Positions 7,888 to 17,243 of a DNA stretch of 64,000 nucleotides are shown here, piece after piece. This DNA is from Acidihalobacter sp. (GTDB lineage: Bacteria; Pseudomonadota; Gammaproteobacteria; DSM-5130; Acidihalobacteraceae). The first letter of the stretch is position 1, and every line of letters starts with the position of its first letter. The position numbers and the translations under genes were made by a program. The stretch lies in assembly GCA_027013225.1 (NCBI GenBank), contig JALUXU010000005.1:35915-99914 (forward strand). The letters run 5' to 3'. A model generated the notes under the pieces. It did no database searches. It was not told where the DNA came from and saw only the letters and a program-made list of their open reading frames with translations.

Positions 7888-10722
7888 ATGGATGCCAAAT
7901 CAGAAAAACAGCCTCCTTCTTTGCTGGAGAGGCAATGGGCCGGTTCCGCCTTGAATGGGGCGAACGCCGCGTATCTCGAAAGCCTGTATGAAACCTACCT
8001 CGACGATCCGCAATCGATAGATTCTCGCTGGCGGGCGTATTTCGACAGTCTGCCGCGTGTCAACGGTCACGCCCGGGAAACAAGCCACGCCCAGGTTCGC
8101 GCGGCTTTCGTTCGCACGGATCCGAGCCGCTGCCCACCCCGGATCGCTGATCAGGAACACGCGGTCAAGCAGTTGCACGTTCTGCAACTAATCAACGCAT
8201 ACCGTTATCTTGGCCATTTTCGCGCCGATCTCGATCCGCTGAAACTTTATCCCCCGCCTCAGATCAAGGAACTCACTCTCGCCTATTACGATCTGGATGA
8301 GTCGGATCTCGACACGACTTTCAAGACCGGCTCACTGGACGGGATAGGAGAGCAGGCCACGCTGAGGGAGATCATTCACCGCTTGGGGCAAACTTACTGC
8401 GGCAAGGTGGGTACCGAATACATGCATATTGCTTCCATCCCTAAGAAGCGCTGGCTGCAAAGCTATGTGGAAGGGTCGCTGGCGCGCCAGCCGCTGAGCC
8501 GGGAGCAGCGATTGTGGCTATTGCAGCGGCTGACGGCTGCCGAAGGTTTGGAGCGTTATCTGCATGCCAAATATGTTGGCCAGAAGCGATTTTCTCTGGA
8601 AGGCGGCGAAAGTCTGATTCCTTTGCTGGACGCGCTGATAGAAAAAGCCGCCGAGGACGGCTTGCGGGAATTGGTCATTGGCATGGCGCACCGAGGCCGT
8701 TTGAACGTGCTCATCAACATCATGGGTAAGTCTCCAGCGGAGCTTTTCCGGGAGTTCGAGGGCGTTCATGATGAACATTTGCTGGCCGGCGATGTCAAAT
8801 ATCACTTGGGTTTTTCTTCCGACCGCCTGACTGCCGCCGGCCCGGTGCATCTGGCGCTGGCCTTCAATCCTTCTCATCTCGAGATCGTCGGGCCGGTGGT
8901 GGAAGGCTCGGTTCGGGCCCGTCAGGATAGGCGCGGTGATCGCGAGGGGCGCGAGGTCATGCCGATCGTTATCCATGGCGATGCCGCTTTCGCCGGCCAG
9001 GGCGTGGTCATGGAAACTCTGAATATGTCCCAGACGCGGGGATTCTCCACCAAAGGGGCAGTGCATATCGTGGTCAACAATCAGATTGGTTTTACCACCA
9101 GCTTGCACGCCGACTCCCGTTCCAGCCTGTATTGCACTGATGTCGCCAAAATGATTGGCGCTCCCATCCTGCATGTCAACGGTGATGATCCGGAAGCGGT
9201 TTTGTATGTTGCACGCCTGGCGCTGGACTACCGCATGCGCTATGGCGAAGATGTGGTGATAGACCTGGTTTGTTATCGCCGTTACGGCCACAATGAAGCC
9301 GACGAACCCCGCGCCACTCAGCCGGTGATGTATCAGCGCATCCGCGAAATTCCAACCACGCGTGCGCGCTACGCTGCTGTCCTCGAAGCCGATGGGGTCA
9401 TAGAGAAAGGGCAGGCGGAGCGCATGCTTGCCGCCAGCCGCGCCCAGCTCGAGGCCGGGCCACCGGTGGTCGGCATGTGGACATCACCCGAATCCATACG
9501 GCCGGCGTTTGCCGCGAACTGGGCGCCTTATCTCAATCCGAATCCAGATGCGTACAGTGACACAACGGTACCCATAGAGCGCATTCGCTCACTGGCAAAA
9601 AATCTCGATCGCTTGCCCGACGGCTTCGTGCTCAACGACCGCGTCGCCAAGATTCTGGATGAGCGCCGCAAGATGGCGGCCGGCGAGCTGCCCATGGACT
9701 GGGGTTTTGCCGAAACCATGGCTTACGCGACCCTGGTCACGGAGGGCCATCCCGTGCGCCTTTGCGGTCAGGACAGTGGTCGCGGCACTTTTTTCCACCG
9801 TCACGCCGTATTGCATAACCAACTCAGGCGCGAAGCCTATGTGCCCTTGCGCAACCTCGCGCCCGATCAGGCCGATTTCCTGGTCATCGACTCGCTGCTG
9901 TCCGAGGAGGCGGTGCTCGCTTTCGAATACGGCTATGCCACGGCTTCGCCGGAAGCGCTGGTGATCTGGGAGGCCCAGTTCGGTGATTTCGCCAATGTCG
10001 CGCAGGTCGTCATTGATCAATTCATCAGTTCCGGCGAGGAGAAATGGGGTCGCTTGTGTGGCTTGACGCTGTTTCTTCCTCATGCTTACGAGGGCCAGGG
10101 CGCGGAGCATTCCAGCGCGCGCCTTGAACGTTTCTTGCAATTGTGCGCCAATGACAACATGCAGGTCTGCTATCCGACCACGCCGGCGCAGATCTTCCAC
10201 CTCCTGCGGCGTCAGGTTCTGCGGCCGGTGCGTAAGCCGCTCGTTGTTATGTCACCCAAAAGCCTGTTGCGTCACAAGCTGGCGGTGAGTCAGCTGTCCG
10301 AACTTGCGAATGAAGGATTCAAGCCCGTCATATCGGAAATCGACCCGCTGATTGCCAAAGAGGTGCGCACCGTGGTGCTCTGCAGTGGCCACGTCTATTA
10401 TGACTTATTGGAAAGACGCCGCGCCGAGGCGTGCCACGATGTCGCGATATTGCGGATCGAATCGCTCTATCCCTTCCCCGGCAAGGCAGTGAAAAAGGCA
10501 TTGCTCGGCTACAAGCAAGTCAAGCGCTTCGTTTGGTGTCAAGAAGAACCTGTCAATCAGGGCGCGTGGCTGGCTTTGCGAGACTCTCTTCAGGATGCTG
10601 TGGGCACCAAATACTGTCTCGAATGCATCGCCCGTCCGGAATCGGCCGCGCCAGCAGTGGGTTACTACGAACTGCATCTGCGTCAGCTCAATGCACTGCT
10701 CGACCAGGTATTCGCGAAATAA
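7888..10722 (+). CDS. sucA: 2-oxoglutarate dehydrogenase E1 component
   Basis: Thiamine-diphosphate-dependent decarboxylase of the 2-oxoglutarate dehydrogenase complex of the TCA cycle. The N-terminus (LNGANAAYLESLYETYLDDPQSIDSRWR) is the typical SucA anchoring segment. The ThDP region reads HGDAAFAGQGVVMETLNMSQ near residues 355-375, and the C-terminal transketolase-like half contains HAYEGQGAEHSSARLERFLQ. Length 944 aa is normal. The start ATG has only a weak AAGAGA element upstream. Followed after about 200 bases by sucB. A complete 2-oxoglutarate dehydrogenase is notable because some obligate autotrophs lack it. Confidence 0.96.
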   Translation: MDAKSEKQPPSLLERQWAGSALNGANAAYLESLYETYLDDPQSIDSRWRAYFDSLPRVNGHARETSHAQVRAAFVRTDPSRCPPRIADQEHAVKQLHVLQLINAYRYLGHFRADLDPLKLYPPPQIKELTLAYYDLDESDLDTTFKTGSLDGIGEQATLREIIHRLGQTYCGKVGTEYMHIASIPKKRWLQSYVEGSLARQPLSREQRLWLLQRLTAAEGLERYLHAKYVGQKRFSLEGGESLIPLLDALIEKAAEDGLRELVIGMAHRGRLNVLINIMGKSPAELFREFEGVHDEHLLAGDVKYHLGFSSDRLTAAGPVHLALAFNPSHLEIVGPVVEGSVRARQDRRGDREGREVMPIVIHGDAAFAGQGVVMETLNMSQTRGFSTKGAVHIVVNNQIGFTTSLHADSRSSLYCTDVAKMIGAPILHVNGDDPEAVLYVARLALDYRMRYGEDVVIDLVCYRRYGHNEADEPRATQPVMYQRIREIPTTRARYAAVLEADGVIEKGQAERMLAASRAQLEAGPPVVGMWTSPESIRPAFAANWAPYLNPNPDAYSDTTVPIERIRSLAKNLDRLPDGFVLNDRVAKILDERRKMAAGELPMDWGFAETMAYATLVTEGHPVRLCGQDSGRGTFFHRHAVLHNQLRREAYVPLRNLAPDQADFLVIDSLLSEEAVLAFEYGYATASPEALVIWEAQFGDFANVAQVVIDQFISSGEEKWGRLCGLTLFLPHAYEGQGAEHSSARLERFLQLCANDNMQVCYPTTPAQIFHLLRRQVLRPVRKPLVVMSPKSLLRHKLAVSQLSELANEGFKPVISEIDPLIAKEVRTVVLCSGHVYYDLLERRRAEACHDVAILRIESLYPFPGKAVKKALLGYKQVKRFVWCQEEPVNQGAWLALRDSLQDAVGTKYCLECIARPESAAPAVGYYELHLRQLNALLDQVFAK

Positions 10723-10920
10723 AACTTTTAGGAGCCTGCTGAAGAATGTAATCCCTAATGAGATTAGCGGCTGATTCAAGTCCGTTTTTGAGGCCATTTA
10801 ATGGCAACAGTTGCGCTGATAATGTTTTTCGAAACTTTCCCTCGCCGCAGTCGATTCTTAATTGACTTCAATAGGCTTTGGGACATTCTTTTAGCTTAAT
10901 CCAGGAGAGACTTGCCGACC

Positions 10921-12144
10921 ATGGAGATTGAAGTCAAAGTTCCGCAGTTGCCAGAATCGATTGCCGATGCCACCGTTGCAGCATGGCATAAAAAACCGGG
11001 GGAGCGGGTGGCTGCCGATGAAAATCTGCTCGATCTGGAAACCGATAAGGTTGTGCTTGAGGTGCCGGCGCCCGCTGATGGTGTACTGCGCGAAATTTTA
11101 GCGAAGGAAGGTGAAACGGTGGTCGCAGGACAAGTGCTGGCGCGGTTGGGCGAAGACACCGGCGCGACGCAACCGCAAGCCGAGGCTTCCCAGGAATCCG
11201 TTGTGCCGCCCGCAAAAAAGCCATCGTCCTCACCAGCGGGACCCGCTGTCCGCCGACTTCTGGAGGCGCATGGCCTGGCAGCCGACGAGATACAGGGAAG
11301 CGGCAGGCATGGACGCATTCTGAAAGAAGATGTTCTCACCCACATCGACCGGCAGGAGTCTTCATCTACCTCCTCTGCGGAGCAAACCGTTGAGACAGAG
11401 GCAGAACAGGCCCAGAACGAAGAAAACCAAGCCGTGCGTACGGAGAGAGTCGAGAAACGCGTGCCCATGACCCGCTTGCGCGCCCGAATTGCCGAACGAT
11501 TGCTTCAGGCTCAGCATCAAACCGCCAGCTTGACCACTTTCAATGAGGTCGATATGCAAGCCGTGATCGATATGCGCCGGAGATACTGTGAGCGTTTCGA
11601 AGAAACTCACGGTGTGCGCCTTGGATTCATGTCCTTTTTCATCGTGGCGGCGGTGGAGGCGCTCAAGCGTTTTCCTGCAGTGAATGCCTCGATCGACGGC
11701 GACGATATCGTCTATCACGGTTACTTTGATATTGGCCTAGCAGTATCTTCGCCTCGCGGGTTGGTGGTGCCGATCCTGCGCGATGCCGATTTGATGTCGA
11801 TGGCCGAAATCGAGCGCCATATCAGCGATTACGCCGCGCGGGCGCGTGACAACAAGCTGGGTTTGGAAGACATCAGCGGCGGCACGTTCACTCTCTCCAA
11901 CGGAGGGGTATTTGGCTCGTTGTTATCCACGCCTATTCTCAATCCGCCGCAAAGCGCCATTCTGGGAATGCATAAAATACAGGAGCGACCGGTTGCCGTT
12001 GACGGTGAGATTTTGATCCGACCGATGATGTATCTGGCTCTTTCCTATGATCACCGCCTCATCGACGGGCGCGAAGCCGTACAATTTCTGGTGACTATCA
12101 AGGAGTTCATAGAGGACCCTGCGCGCTTGCTCTTGGCGTTGTAG
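10921..12144 (+). CDS. sucB: 2-oxoglutarate dehydrogenase E2, dihydrolipoyl succinyltransferase
   Basis: Core acyltransferase of the complex. Domains in order: one lipoyl domain with the lipoylated lysine in [16 protein letters not shown] (about residue 40), a subunit-binding domain ([32 protein letters not shown], about 105-140), a charged linker, and the catalytic domain ending in [16 protein letters not shown] with the HxxxDG active site. The track starts at a TTG (10912), which lies only a few bases from AGGAGAG; the ATG at 10921 is about 11 bases away and matches the usual [13 protein letters not shown] start, so I prefer it, though spacing is not ideal for either. No E3 (lpd) follows. 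Confidence 0.94.
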   Translation: MEIEVKVPQLPESIADATVAAWHKKPGERVAADENLLDLETDKVVLEVPAPADGVLREILAKEGETVVAGQVLARLGEDTGATQPQAEASQESVVPPAKKPSSSPAGPAVRRLLEAHGLAADEIQGSGRHGRILKEDVLTHIDRQESSSTSSAEQTVETEAEQAQNEENQAVRTERVEKRVPMTRLRARIAERLLQAQHQTASLTTFNEVDMQAVIDMRRRYCERFEETHGVRLGFMSFFIVAAVEALKRFPAVNASIDGDDIVYHGYFDIGLAVSSPRGLVVPILRDADLMSMAEIERHISDYAARARDNKLGLEDISGGTFTLSNGGVFGSLLSTPILNPPQSAILGMHKIQERPVAVDGEILIRPMMYLALSYDHRLIDGREAVQFLVTIKEFIEDPARLLLAL

Positions 12145-12374
12145 TCAAATTGCGGAACATGTGGCAACGTCTTTTTTTCCACGGCAGACGCTTCCTGCAG
12201 CGCATATTCCATACGGTCATAGATAGCGGATGATAGTGTGCTGATTTTCAATAACATTCTTCGAATATCGGCTAGGGATGAAATGTGTTCTGGTTGATGA
12301 AGATGAAAGTGCGCCCCAAATGCGAATCATTTTGGCTAAACTCGATCCTTGGCAGCAACGGAAGTGGATGAAGC

Positions 12375-13112
12375 TCAGGCTAGATCCCCCCACAGTGCCT
12401 GTATTACGGCCAGGGCGGCGATCGCGGCTGTTTCCGTGCGTAGTACTCTGGATCCGAGGCGCAAGCCAATGAATCCCGCTTCCATCGCCTTGTGGCATTC
12501 TTCCTCGCTCAGCCCGCCTTCGGGACCGATCAGGATTTCGACCGCTGCCTGAGGGCGGGGCATATCCGACAAGTGGCGTTCCTGGTGGGGATCTAGCATC
12601 AGACGCAGGGTTTTTTCGGGGCGAGGTAGAGACAGCCATGTCTGGAGAGGGAGAGGCGCTTCGATGAGGGGGACGGTGCTGCGTCCACATTGTTCACACG
12701 CGCTGATGGCGATCTTGCGCCAGTGATCAATTTTCCGCGTCATGCGGTTTTGGGGAAGAGATACGCCGCGGACGCTGATTACTGGATGTATGCGCTTGAC
12801 GCCGAGTTCGACTGTTTTTTGAATCGCAAGATCCATGTGATCGGTTTTGCCCACAGCCTGGATCAAACAGGTCTGGAGGGGGGATTCGGTGTCATTCGGT
12901 GTGCATGCCTCTATGCGCACCATGGCTCGCCTGCGGTCTGCCGAGATCAAACGAGCGGAGTAATCTTGCCCGTCGCCATTGAAAAGAACGAGAGAGGCGC
13001 CGGGGCGCATCCGCAATACTTGGATCGCATGTCTGGCAGCCGCGTCTGGCAGTTCTGTGTCGATGCCCGGGGCGAGGCGGGTTTGACCGATGTGAAAACG
13101 CGGAATCCGCAT
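12375..13112 (-). CDS. rsmE: 16S rRNA m3U1498 methyltransferase RsmE
   Basis: SPOUT-class methyltransferase that uses SAM to methylate N3 of U1498 in 16S rRNA. It has the N-terminal PUA-like segment (ARHAIQVLRMRPGASLVLFNGDG), the motif AVGKTDHMDLAIQKTVELGV and the SAM-binding knot sequence ILIGPEGGLSEEE followed by LGSRVLRTETAAIAAL. Length 245 aa is standard. It lies 13 bases downstream of metF, so it is probably the last gene of a methyl-cycle transcription unit. The roughly 230 bases between it and convergent sucB contain no supported gene. Confidence 0.95.
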   Translation of the reverse strand: MRIPRFHIGQTRLAPGIDTELPDAAARHAIQVLRMRPGASLVLFNGDGQDYSARLISADRRRAMVRIEACTPNDTESPLQTCLIQAVGKTDHMDLAIQKTVELGVKRIHPVISVRGVSLPQNRMTRKIDHWRKIAISACEQCGRSTVPLIEAPLPLQTWLSLPRPEKTLRLMLDPHQERHLSDMPRPQAAVEILIGPEGGLSEEECHKAMEAGFIGLRLGSRVLRTETAAIAALAVIQALWGDLA

Positions 13113-13125
13113 CGAACCTTGAGAG

Positions 13126-13989
13126 TCAAGGCGAGGTCAGGCCGAGACGTTTCCAGATCGTTTTCGTGGGTTCGGCCTGATTCATGGTGTAAAAATGCAA
13201 CCCCGGAGCACCTCCTTCCAGAAGGCGTTGACACAGAGAGGTAACTACGTCCAGCCCGAAGGCACGGATGGCGTCGCGATCATCACCCATCCCTTCCAGG
13301 CGTTTGCGCATCCACCGGGGGATTTCCGCGCCACAAGCGTCTGAGAATCGCGCAAGTTGAGTGAATTGGGTGATGGGCATGATGCCAGGGACGATTGGAA
13401 TGTCTATGCCCATGCTTTGGCAATCGTCTACGAAGCGGAAATAGGCATCTGCGTTGTAGAAGTATTGAGTCAAAGCGCTATCGGCGCCTGCTTCCACCTT
13501 GAGTTTGAAATGCTCAAGGTCATCTCGGGCGCTGCGTGCCTGGGGGTGGAATTCGGGATAGGCCGCGACATCGATATGAAATGTATCGCCGGTCTCAGAC
13601 CGGATGAACTCGACCAGTTCGTTGGCGTAGTGGAATTCACCGATATCCCGCATTCCCGACGGCAGGTCGCCTCGCAAAGCGACGATGCGGCGGATTCCGT
13701 GTTGCCGGTAAGTATCGAGAATGTCTCGAATTTGGGCGCGGCTGCTGCCTATGCACGACAGATGAGGCGCTGCGGGAATGGCGGATTCCTGCTGTATTTT
13801 CAGCACGGTTTCCAGAGTGCGATTCTGGGTGGAGCCGCCGGCACCGTAGGTGACAGAAAAGAATCTTGGTTTCAGAAGGCCAAGTTGCGCACGCACACAG
13901 TCGAGGCGCGCGGCGGCTTCAGCCGTTTTCGGCGGAAAGAATTCGCAGCTGAATTCAGGATCCGGATGATCAGAATCTGTCATGCTCAT
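13126..13989 (-). CDS. metF: 5,10-methylenetetrahydrofolate reductase
   Basis: Flavoprotein reducing methylene-THF to methyl-THF, the methyl donor for methionine synthesis. Recognisable MetF sequence: SCEFFPPKTAEA at the N-terminus with the conserved EFFPP, SVTYGAGGS, IRRIVALRGDLPSG and ALTQYFYNADAYFRFVDDC. Length 287 aa. The start ATG has GGAG eight bases upstream; a second ATG two codons later is possible. It sits 45 bases after ahcY, so it is likely transcribed with it. Confidence 0.96.
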   Translation of the reverse strand: MSMTDSDHPDPEFSCEFFPPKTAEAAARLDCVRAQLGLLKPRFFSVTYGAGGSTQNRTLETVLKIQQESAIPAAPHLSCIGSSRAQIRDILDTYRQHGIRRIVALRGDLPSGMRDIGEFHYANELVEFIRSETGDTFHIDVAAYPEFHPQARSARDDLEHFKLKVEAGADSALTQYFYNADAYFRFVDDCQSMGIDIPIVPGIMPITQFTQLARFSDACGAEIPRWMRKRLEGMGDDRDAIRAFGLDVVTSLCQRLLEGGAPGLHFYTMNQAEPTKTIWKRLGLTSP

Positions 13990-14034
13990 AAGTCCGCTCC
14001 GGGGCGTGTGGGTGCCCCGGAGATTAATGTCGAC

Positions 14035-15450
14035 TCAGTAACGGTAATGATCCGGCTTGTATGGGCCTTCTACGGGAACATCGATGTAGGCAGCCTGTTG
14101 TGGCGTCAACGTCGTCAGATGAACGCCGATCTTGCCGAGATGCAGGCGGGCGACTTCTTCGTCCAGTTTCTTCGGCAACACATACACCTTGTTGGTGTAG
14201 GTTCCGTCGTTATTGAATAGTTCGATCTGTGCCAGCACCTGATTGGTAAAGCTGTTGGACATGACGAAGCTGGGATGTCCCGTGGCGCAACCGAGATTCA
14301 CTAACCGTCCTTCGGCCAGCAGGATAATGCGTTTGCCATCAGGAAAGACGATATGGTCGACCTGCGGCTTGATGTTTTCCCAAGTGTATTGGCGTAGGCT
14401 GGCGACGTTGATTTCACTGTCGAAATGGCCAATATTGCAGACGATGGCTTCATTTTTCATCGCCTGCATATGGTCGTGATCGATGACATGATAATTGCCG
14501 GTGGCGGTCACGAAAATGTCGGCTACTGGCGCAGCCTCTTCCATGGTGACCACGCGGTAGCCTTCCATCGCCGCCTGCAGCGCGCAGATCGGGTCGATCT
14601 CGGTGACCCAGACGGTGGCACCAAGGCCACGCAGACTCTGGGCGCAGCCTTTGCCTACGTCACCATAACCAGCGACCACCGCGATCTTGCCGGCGATCAT
14701 CACGTCCGTAGCCCGCTTGATACCGTCGACCAAGGATTCGCGGCAGCCGTAGAGATTGTCGAATTTTGATTTGGTGACAGAGTCGTTGACGTTGAAAGCC
14801 GGGAACGGTAAGCGGCCTTCTTTTTCCATGTGATACAGGCGATGCACTCCGGTCGTGGTTTCCTCGGTGACGCCCTTGATGCTGTTTACAAGAGTGGTAT
14901 AAAAGCCGGGCTTGGATTTCAAATGTTCGCGTATGGTAGCGAACAACACGGTTTCTTCCTCGTTCGCAGGATTATCGAGAATGCTGGGGTCTTGTTCGGC
15001 GCGCGCGCCCAGGGTGACGGCCAGGGTGGCGTCGCCGCCGTCGTCGAGAATCATATTGGCGGGCTGGCCGTCGGGCCAGTAGAAGATGCGATGGGTGAAT
15101 TCCCAGTACTCCTCAAGAGTTTCGCCCTTGTAGGCGAAAACCGGCACGCCGCGCGCCGCGATGGCGGCCGCGGCATGATCCTGCGTCGAATAGATGTTGC
15201 AGGAAGCCCAACGGACTTCGGCACCCAGGGCGAGCAGGGTTTCTATCAGCACCGCCGTCTGTATGGTCATGTGCAGGCTGCCGGCAATACGGGCGCCCTT
15301 GAGCGGCTGGCTGGCGGCATATTTTTCGCGTAGCGCCATCAGCCCGGGCATTTCCTTTTCGGCGATGGCTATTTCCTTGCGTCCCCACTCAGCAAGGGAA
15401 AGGTCTTTGACGATGTGGTCTTCGGCAGTTTTATTCACGATAGCGTTCAT
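14035..15450 (-). CDS. ahcY: S-adenosylhomocysteine hydrolase
   Basis: NAD-dependent enzyme that cleaves S-adenosylhomocysteine to adenosine and homocysteine, removing the product inhibitor of methyltransferases. Visible family features: [16 protein letters not shown] near residue 57, the NAD-binding motif [16 protein letters not shown] near 260, [17 protein letters not shown], and the C-terminal [11 protein letters not shown]. Length 471 aa is typical of the long form. GGAG ten bases upstream serves as ribosome binding site. The leader carries an SAH riboswitch, so expression should rise when SAH accumulates. Confidence 0.97.
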   Translation of the reverse strand: MNAIVNKTAEDHIVKDLSLAEWGRKEIAIAEKEMPGLMALREKYAASQPLKGARIAGSLHMTIQTAVLIETLLALGAEVRWASCNIYSTQDHAAAAIAARGVPVFAYKGETLEEYWEFTHRIFYWPDGQPANMILDDGGDATLAVTLGARAEQDPSILDNPANEEETVLFATIREHLKSKPGFYTTLVNSIKGVTEETTTGVHRLYHMEKEGRLPFPAFNVNDSVTKSKFDNLYGCRESLVDGIKRATDVMIAGKIAVVAGYGDVGKGCAQSLRGLGATVWVTEIDPICALQAAMEGYRVVTMEEAAPVADIFVTATGNYHVIDHDHMQAMKNEAIVCNIGHFDSEINVASLRQYTWENIKPQVDHIVFPDGKRIILLAEGRLVNLGCATGHPSFVMSNSFTNQVLAQIELFNNDGTYTNKVYVLPKKLDEEVARLHLGKIGVHLTTLTPQQAAYIDVPVEGPYKPDHYRY

Positions 15451-15472
15451 GGTCTTGGTTCTCCATGGTCGG

Positions 15473-15550
15473 TTCGCGAGCGCCGTTGCGGTAACTTGAC
15501 CGATGCGTCGGGCCTGGCAGGTGGAATACCTGTCGCAACGCTCCCCGGCG
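15473..15550 (-). promoter_or_regulatory. SAH riboswitch in the ahcY leader
   Basis: On the minus strand the leader reads GGGGAGCGTTGCGAC, a small hairpin CAGGT-attcc-ACCTG, then CCAGGCCCGAC and finally ACCGCAACGGCGCTC just before the ahcY ribosome binding site. These match the conserved blocks of the SAH riboswitch (GAGCGCUGC..., CCAGGCUCGG..., AACGGCGCUC). The outer helix GAGCGTTGCG/CGCAACGGCGCTC and a possible CGGG/CCCG pseudoknot can both form. It lies between metK and ahcY. The known class turns on downstream genes when SAH binds. Confidence 0.9.
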
Positions 15551-15597
15551 ATCAGTGACTTATCGGTTCAGAAAATCAGTCCTGTTCCCTGGTTTTT

Positions 15598-16767
15598 TCA
15601 TGCCGCGGCCAGGCCGGCGGCGTCACGCAGTGCCTCGGCGCGATCTGTACGTTCCCAAGGAAGATCCAGGTCTTCGCGGCCAAAGTGGCCATAGGCGGCA
15701 GTTTGCCGGTAAATGGGTCGGATCAGGTCCAGCATGTTCAGGATGCCGTAGGGCCGCAGATCGAAATGTTCGCGCACCAGTTCGACGATCCGGCTATCCG
15801 GGATGCGCCCCGTGCCGAAGGTGTCGATGCTGATGGAAGTCGGCTCGGCGACGCCGATGGCATAAGAGACCTGGATTTCGCAGCGTTCGGCGAGGCCGGC
15901 GGCGACGAGGTTCTTGGCCACATAGCGGCCGGCATAGGCGGCCGAGCGGTCAACCTTGGAGGGATCTTTGCCCGAGAACGCTCCTCCGCCGTGGCGCGCC
16001 ATGCCGCCGTAGGTGTCGACGATGATCTTGCGCCCGGTCAGGCCACAATCGCCCACTGGTCCGCCGATGACGAACTTGCCGGTCGGATTGATGTGGTACA
16101 GGGTTGTCGGCTCCAGCCATTCCTCAGGCAGCACCTTGCGAATGATCAGCTCCATCACTGCTTCGCGCAGATCCTTCTGGGAAATCTCGGGGCCGTGCTG
16201 GGTCGAGAGCACCACCGCGTCGATGCCGACGGGCTTGCCGTCGCGATAGCGGAAAGTAATCTGGCTTTTGGCGTCGGGTCGCAGCCACGGCAGCTCGCCG
16301 CTTTTGCGGACTTCGGCCTGGCGGCGGACTAGACGATGGGCGTAGGTAATGGGAGCCGGCATGAGCACATCGGTTTCGTCGGTGGCGTAACCGAACATCA
16401 GGCCCTGATCGCCCGCGCCTTGGGCTGCGCGGGTCTCCCGGTCGACACCCAGGGCGATATCAGAAGATTGCTTGCCGATCAGGGACATCACTGCGCAGGT
16501 CGAGCCATCGAAGCCCACTTCGGAGCTGGTGTAGCCGATGTCGCGGATCACTTCGCGCACCAGTTCATCGAGATCGACCCAGGCGCGAGTGGAAATTTCG
16601 CCAGCGACGATTGCTACGCCGGTCTTGATCATGGTTTCACACGCCACGCGGGCATCAGGATCTTGGGCGAGAATGGCGTCCAGCACTGCATCAGAAATCT
16701 GATCCGCCATTTTGTCGGGATGACCCTCGGAGACGGATTCCGAGGTGAACAAGTAATCTGTGTTCAC
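15598..16767 (-). CDS. metK: S-adenosylmethionine synthetase
   Basis: Makes SAM from methionine and ATP. Diagnostic motifs: [23 protein letters not shown] at residues 9-31 and [16 protein letters not shown] around 118, plus [19 protein letters not shown]. Length 389 aa is normal. The start codon is GTG with AAGG about eight bases upstream. It is the first gene of the metK-ahcY-metF-rsmE row; about 150 bases separate it from ahcY, containing the SAH riboswitch. Confidence 0.97.
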   Translation of the reverse strand: MNTDYLFTSESVSEGHPDKMADQISDAVLDAILAQDPDARVACETMIKTGVAIVAGEISTRAWVDLDELVREVIRDIGYTSSEVGFDGSTCAVMSLIGKQSSDIALGVDRETRAAQGAGDQGLMFGYATDETDVLMPAPITYAHRLVRRQAEVRKSGELPWLRPDAKSQITFRYRDGKPVGIDAVVLSTQHGPEISQKDLREAVMELIIRKVLPEEWLEPTTLYHINPTGKFVIGGPVGDCGLTGRKIIVDTYGGMARHGGGAFSGKDPSKVDRSAAYAGRYVAKNLVAAGLAERCEIQVSYAIGVAEPTSISIDTFGTGRIPDSRIVELVREHFDLRPYGILNMLDLIRPIYRQTAAYGHFGREDLDLPWERTDRAEALRDAAGLAAA

Positions 16768-17243
16768 GTGTCTAGCCTTTATTAAGATGCTTTAAGGAGT
16801 TAGAGTAACGAATCCCCGATTTAAGTTGGGGCGGCTCATTACAAGGCTCGACAGTTTACCGCTTAATCAGGAAGGATGCACTATTCGGCGCGAATGTTTC
16901 ATCCGCTGGCTGGTAGGGTTCTAAAATGTGTTGTTTAGAGCATGGCATTCTTCAAATAAGGCTTATTTCCCCTTTTTCGGGCTGATGGCTTCATTTAATT
17001 CATGCCGGATTTCTATCGTAATTTTGCCTTCTGGGTTTCAGGCAAGACACGTTTTGGCGATAAGATGGCCACCCCTGAGCCATGGGGTTGTTGCTCAGAA
17101 ACCATTTCTCGGGTAACAATGCGTTTTTTAAGAGGGCTTGTAGCGCTATTCGCTCGCCCGATGCTGAATGTAGGATCGCGTCTGAGACCTTGGGCGGATC
17201 ATCGAGTGTGAATTCTTAAACCTGAAACGGGAGCAATCAAACT
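16768..17243. other. Divergent intergenic region between metK and tkt
   Basis: About 475 bases that must contain the promoters of metK (minus) and of the tkt cluster (plus). Two small ORFs listed here (16928-17116 and 17002-17211) have no ribosome binding site or recognisable family and I do not accept them. No SAM-riboswitch-like structure was seen upstream of metK. Confidence 0.5.

Noticed and set aside
16928-17211. Two small plus-strand ORFs between metK and tkt
   Set aside because: Overlapping in different frames, no ribosome binding sites, no family resemblance.
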